Assembly: GCF_006716745.1 (NCBI RefSeq)
Contig: NZ_VFPP01000001.1
Span: forward strand, 5,343,386 to 5,407,385
Origin: Saccharothrix saharensis
GTDB lineage: Bacteria > Actinomycetota > Actinomycetes > Mycobacteriales > Pseudonocardiaceae
Direction: 5' to 3'
Length of the DNA: 64,000 nucleotides
Made by a program: the position numbers and the translations under genes. The notes under the pieces were generated by a model. It made no database searches and had not been told where the DNA came from. It worked only from the letters and a program-made list of their open reading frames with translations. Positions 61,071 through 64,000 of the stretch are shown here, piece after piece. Within the stretch, counting starts at the first letter, position 1. The number at the start of each line of letters is the position of its first letter.

Positions 61071-61633
61071 TGACCACCGTTGAGAAGACCATGCCGCGGC
61101 TGAAGACCCGCTACCGCGAGGAGATCGTCGCCTCGCTGCGCGAGCAGTTCGAGTACGCCAACGTCATGCAGATCCCGGGCGTGGTGAAGGTCGTCGTCAA
61201 CATGGGTGTCGGCGACGCCGCCCGCGACGGCAAGCTGATCGAGGGTGCCGTCAAGGACCTCTCGATCATCACCGGTCAGCGTCCCGAGGTCCGCCGGGCC
61301 CGCAAGTCCATCGCGCAGTTCAAGCTGCGCGAGGGCATGCCGATCGGCGCGCGCGTCACGCTGCGCGGCGACCGGATGTGGGAGTTCCTGGACCGCCTGC
61401 TGACGATCGCGCTGCCGCGCATCCGCGACTTCCGCGGTCTGTCGGGCAAGCAGTTCGACGGCAACGGCAACTACACGTTCGGCCTCAACGAGCAGTCGAT
61501 GTTCCACGAGATCGACCCGGACGCCATCGACCGTCCCCGCGGTATGGACATCACCGTGGTCACGACCGCGACCAACGACGAAGAGGGCCGGGCGCTGCTG
61601 AAGCTCCTGGGCTTCCCGTTCAAGGAGAACTGA
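61070..61633 (+). CDS. rplE: 50S ribosomal protein L5
   Basis: The 187-residue protein has the 5S-rRNA-binding region [20 protein letters not shown] and [23 protein letters not shown] 61070 overlaps the rplX stop. It is followed by rpsN after 2 bp. Confidence 0.97.
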   Translation: MTTVEKTMPRLKTRYREEIVASLREQFEYANVMQIPGVVKVVVNMGVGDAARDGKLIEGAVKDLSIITGQRPEVRRARKSIAQFKLREGMPIGARVTLRGDRMWEFLDRLLTIALPRIRDFRGLSGKQFDGNGNYTFGLNEQSMFHEIDPDAIDRPRGMDITVVTTATNDEEGRALLKLLGFPFKEN

Positions 61634-61635
61634 TC

Positions 61636-61821
61636 ATGGCCAAGAAGGCGCTGATCAACAAGGCCGCGGCCAAGCCGAAGTTCAAGGTGCGGGCTTACAC
61701 CCGCTGCCAGCGTTGCGGTCGCCCGCACTCGGTGTTCCGCAAGTTCGGCCTGTGCCGGATCTGCCTCCGCGAGATGGCGCACCGGGGCGAGCTGCCCGGT
61801 GTGAACAAGTCCAGCTGGTAA
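61636..61821 (+). CDS. rpsN: 30S ribosomal protein S14, zinc-binding type Z
   Basis: A 61-residue protein with CQRC and CRIC pairs forming a zinc site ([20 protein letters not shown]). This is the short essential form (rpsZ) usual in the spc operon of actinobacteria; a longer zinc-free copy may exist elsewhere. ATG 61636 follows rplE closely. Confidence 0.96.
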   Translation: MAKKALINKAAAKPKFKVRAYTRCQRCGRPHSVFRKFGLCRICLREMAHRGELPGVNKSSW

Positions 61822-61946
61822 GTCCGGCTCGGCGGCAGGTTTTTTGACTCATCACTTCGCTGTAGGCCCGTCCACGACCAGCCGGCCGCGAGGCCGGCTC
61901 GGACCCTGGCTGGGGAACCGCAGCGAGAAAGGTTGACCAGGTCACC

Positions 61947-62345
61947 ATGACGATGACCGACCCGATCGCAGACATGTTGACGCGTCTGCGGAACGCGAAC
62001 TCGGCTTACCACGACAAGGTCGTGATGCCGCACTCGAAGTTGAAGGCCAACATCGCCGAGATCCTCAAGCGCGAGGGCTACATCGCGAGCTACCGCGATG
62101 AGCAGGGCGACGTGGCCAAGAACCTGGTTATCGAGCTGAAGTACGGCCCGAACCGGGAGCGCAGCATCGCCGGCCTCCGCCGCGTGTCGAAGCCCGGTCT
62201 GCGCGTGTACGCGAAGTCGACCAACCTGCCGAAGGTGCTGGGCGGTCTGGGCGTCGCGATCATTTCGACCTCTGGCGGTCTGATGACCGACCGCCAGGCC
62301 AACAAGTCGGGCGTGGGCGGAGAAGTCCTCGCCTACGTCTGGTGA
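61947..62345 (+). CDS. rpsH: 30S ribosomal protein S8
   Basis: The 132-residue protein starts [20 protein letters not shown] and ends with the S8 signature [20 protein letters not shown]. It is a central-domain assembly protein and can repress the spc operon. A 125-bp gap without genes precedes it. Confidence 0.97.
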   Translation: MTMTDPIADMLTRLRNANSAYHDKVVMPHSKLKANIAEILKREGYIASYRDEQGDVAKNLVIELKYGPNRERSIAGLRRVSKPGLRVYAKSTNLPKVLGGLGVAIISTSGGLMTDRQANKSGVGGEVLAYVW

Positions 62346-62362
62346 GAAAGGGGGACTAGGCA

Positions 62363-62902
62363 ATGTCGCGCATCGGAAAGCTGCCGATCACCGTCCCCTC
62401 CGGGGTCGACGTGAACATCGACGGCCAGGCTGTGAGCGTCAAGGGCCCCAAGGGCACCCTGTCGCTCAACATCGCTGAGCCGATCATCATCGAGAAGGCC
62501 GAAGACGGCACCCTCGAGGTGAAGCGCCCGAACGACGAGCGTCGCAGCCGGTCGCTGCACGGCCTGTCGCGCACCCTGGTGCAGAACATGGTCGTGGGCG
62601 TGACCCAGGGCTACGAGAAGAAGATGGAAATCCACGGCGTCGGTTACCGCGTGGCGCTCAAGGGCTCCGACCTGGAGTTCGCGCTGGGCTACAGCCACCC
62701 GGTGAAGGTCGAGGCCCCCGCGGGCATCACCTTCGCGGTGGAGACCCCGACCCGCTTCTCCGTGTCCGGCATCGACAAGCAGCTCGTGGGCGAGGTCGCC
62801 GCCAACATCCGCAAGCTGCGCAAGCCCGACCCGTACAAGGGTAAGGGCGTGCGCTACGCGGGCGAGAAGATCCGCCGCAAGGTCGGAAAGACGGGTAAGT
62901 GA
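62363..62902 (+). CDS. rplF: 50S ribosomal protein L6
   Basis: The 179-residue protein starts [20 protein letters not shown]. The C-terminal signature [20 protein letters not shown] is complete. One base separates it from rplR. Confidence 0.97.
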   Translation: MSRIGKLPITVPSGVDVNIDGQAVSVKGPKGTLSLNIAEPIIIEKAEDGTLEVKRPNDERRSRSLHGLSRTLVQNMVVGVTQGYEKKMEIHGVGYRVALKGSDLEFALGYSHPVKVEAPAGITFAVETPTRFSVSGIDKQLVGEVAANIRKLRKPDPYKGKGVRYAGEKIRRKVGKTGK

Positions 62903-62903
62903 C

Positions 62904-63302
62904 ATGAGCGAGACTGCAACGAAGCGCAAGCCGGTGGGCAAGGACATCTCGACCACCCGCCGCGTCGCCAAGACCCGCCGTCACTTCCGCCTCCGCAAGA
63001 AGGTCAGCGGCACGCCGGAGCGCCCGCGCCTGGTCGTGCACCGGTCGTCGAAGCACATCACCGTGCAGATCATCGACGACCTCGCCGGCCGCACCCTGGC
63101 GGCGGCGTCCTCCGTGGAGGCGGACGTCCGGTCGATCGACGGCGACAAGAAGGCCCGTGCGGCGAAGGTCGGTCAGCTGGCCGCCGCCCGCGCCAAGGAC
63201 GCCGGGATCACCAAGGTGGTCTTCGACCGGGGCGGCAACGCCTACCACGGTCGGATCGCCGCTCTGGCCGATGCCGCTCGCGAGGCGGGGCTGGAGTTCT
63301 GA
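62904..63302 (+). CDS. rplR: 50S ribosomal protein L18
   Basis: The 132-residue protein has a basic N-terminus ([20 protein letters not shown]), [20 protein letters not shown] and [20 protein letters not shown]. It binds 5S rRNA with L5. Confidence 0.97.
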   Translation: MSETATKRKPVGKDISTTRRVAKTRRHFRLRKKVSGTPERPRLVVHRSSKHITVQIIDDLAGRTLAAASSVEADVRSIDGDKKARAAKVGQLAAARAKDAGITKVVFDRGGNAYHGRIAALADAAREAGLEF

Positions 63303-63336
63303 CAATGCACATGAACCGAATTGAGAGGGACGCCTG

Positions 63337-63942
63337 ATGCCAGGACGCACGCGTCGCGAAGGCGGCGGGGGCGAGCGCGGAGAGCGCCGCGACCGCCGTG
63401 ACGGTGGCCGCGGCGGAGCGGCCCAGGAGAAGACCCCGCACCTGGAGCGCGTGGTTGCGATCAACCGCGTCTCCAAGGTCGTGAAGGGTGGTCGTCGCTT
63501 CAGCTTCACCGCGCTGGTCGTGGTCGGCGACGGTGACGGCATGGTCGGTGTCGGTTACGGCAAGGCCAAGGAAGTCCCCGCGGCGATCGCCAAGGGTGTC
63601 GAGGAGGCGAAGAAGAACTTCTTCCGCGTCCCTCGCATCGCGGGCACGATCCCCCACCCGGTGCAGGGCGAGAAGGCGGCCGGTGTCGTGCTGCTGCGCC
63701 CGGCCTCGGCCGGTACCGGTGTCATCGCCGGTGGCGCGGTCCGCGCGGTGCTGGAGTGCGCTGGCGTCCACGACGTGCTGAGCAAGTCGCTGGGCTCCGA
63801 CAACGCCATCAACATCGTGCACGCCACGGTGGCGGCCCTGAAGGGCCTCCAGCGTCCCGAGGAGGTGGCCGCCCGTCGCGGTCTGCCGCTCGAGGATGTG
63901 GCTCCCGCCGGCATGCTCCGTGCCCGTGCAGGGGCGGTGTGA
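63337..63942 (+). CDS. rpsE: 30S ribosomal protein S5
   Basis: The 201-residue protein has an Arg/Gly-rich N-terminal extension. The double-stranded-RNA-binding domain ([20 protein letters not shown], then [20 protein letters not shown]) and [20 protein letters not shown] follow. It is followed by rpmD after 2 bp. Confidence 0.97.
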   Translation: MPGRTRREGGGGERGERRDRRDGGRGGAAQEKTPHLERVVAINRVSKVVKGGRRFSFTALVVVGDGDGMVGVGYGKAKEVPAAIAKGVEEAKKNFFRVPRIAGTIPHPVQGEKAAGVVLLRPASAGTGVIAGGAVRAVLECAGVHDVLSKSLGSDNAINIVHATVAALKGLQRPEEVAARRGLPLEDVAPAGMLRARAGAV

Positions 63943-63944
63943 CC

Positions 63945-64000
63945 ATGGCCCAGCTCAAGGTGACCCAGGTCAAGAGCAGCATCGGTACCAAGCACAACCA
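63945..64000 (+). CDS. rpmD: 50S ribosomal protein L30 (N-terminus only; continues past window)
   Basis: ATG 63945 opens MAQLKVTQVKSSIGTKHN, the standard start of L30, and runs off the right edge. Position directly after rpsE is the usual spc order. L15 and SecY would be expected next. Confidence 0.93.
   Translation, partial: MAQLKVTQVKSSIGTKHN

Overview
The window is high-GC actinobacterial chromosome. GTG and TTG starts are frequent, genes overlap in ATGA/GTGA junctions, and a complete mce lipid-import operon is present. The order tRNA-Thr, tRNA-Met, rpmG, hadA, hadB, tRNA-Trp, secE, nusG, rplK, rplA, rplJ, rplL, mkl, rpoB, rpoC, rpsL, rpsG, fusA, tuf and then the S10/spc ribosomal operons closely follows the Mycobacterium layout. 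The small protein-rich genes and the type of mobile element suggest the order Pseudonocardiales (Saccharothrix/Lentzea/Actinosynnema-like). That placement is inference from gene order and style, not from a database match.

Region 1 (1 to about 13,303) is the right-hand part of an integrated actinomycete integrative and conjugative element (AICE). It ends in a 50-bp copy of the 3' half of a tRNA-Tyr gene (13254-13303), the expected attR. A leftward operon of five coupled genes (5478 to 650) encodes the FtsK/TraB-type DNA translocase and small membrane or unknown transfer proteins. Past the translocase stop lies a cluster of GTTAGG repeats, a candidate clt transfer site. A divergently transcribed repressor, made of a GntR DNA-binding domain fused to a P-loop kinase-like domain, faces a perfect 11-bp operator dyad and is followed by a D-2-hydroxyacid dehydrogenase. 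Next come a GGTAAC repeat field, a membrane-anchored pentapeptide-repeat protein, and a STAND (NB-ARC) NTPase with seven nearly identical 42-residue TPR units plus a small membrane protein. A 76-bp duplication of the element's right end brackets the STAND module, so that module may be a second, accreted att-bounded unit. Integrase, excisionase and replication genes are not in the window and would lie to the left.

Region 2 (13.3-19 kb) holds ordinary chromosomal genes: two small hypothetical proteins, a GNAT acetyltransferase, a PhzF-type isomerase, and a membrane GAF-GGDEF-EAL protein whose GGDEF site is degenerate while its EAL site is intact.

Region 3 (19-39.4 kb) holds three tRNA genes, rpmG, the HadA/HadB-type dehydratase pair, two MmpS-like membrane proteins, a class I aminotransferase, secE-nusG-rplK-rplA, rplJ-rplL with an attenuator-like leader, and an eleven-gene mce cluster (ATPase, two permeases, MceA-F, two accessory proteins) placed between rplL and rpoB.

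Region 4 (39.8-64 kb) is rpoB-rpoC, an intergenic repeat patch, four leftward genes (an HTH/unknown pair, a zinc-ribbon protein and a phosphotransferase), the str operon (rpsL, rpsG, fusA, tuf), and the S10/spc operons from rpsJ to the first codons of rpmD, where the window ends. These genes work together as the core transcription and translation machinery. Several strong hairpins separate the transcription units.
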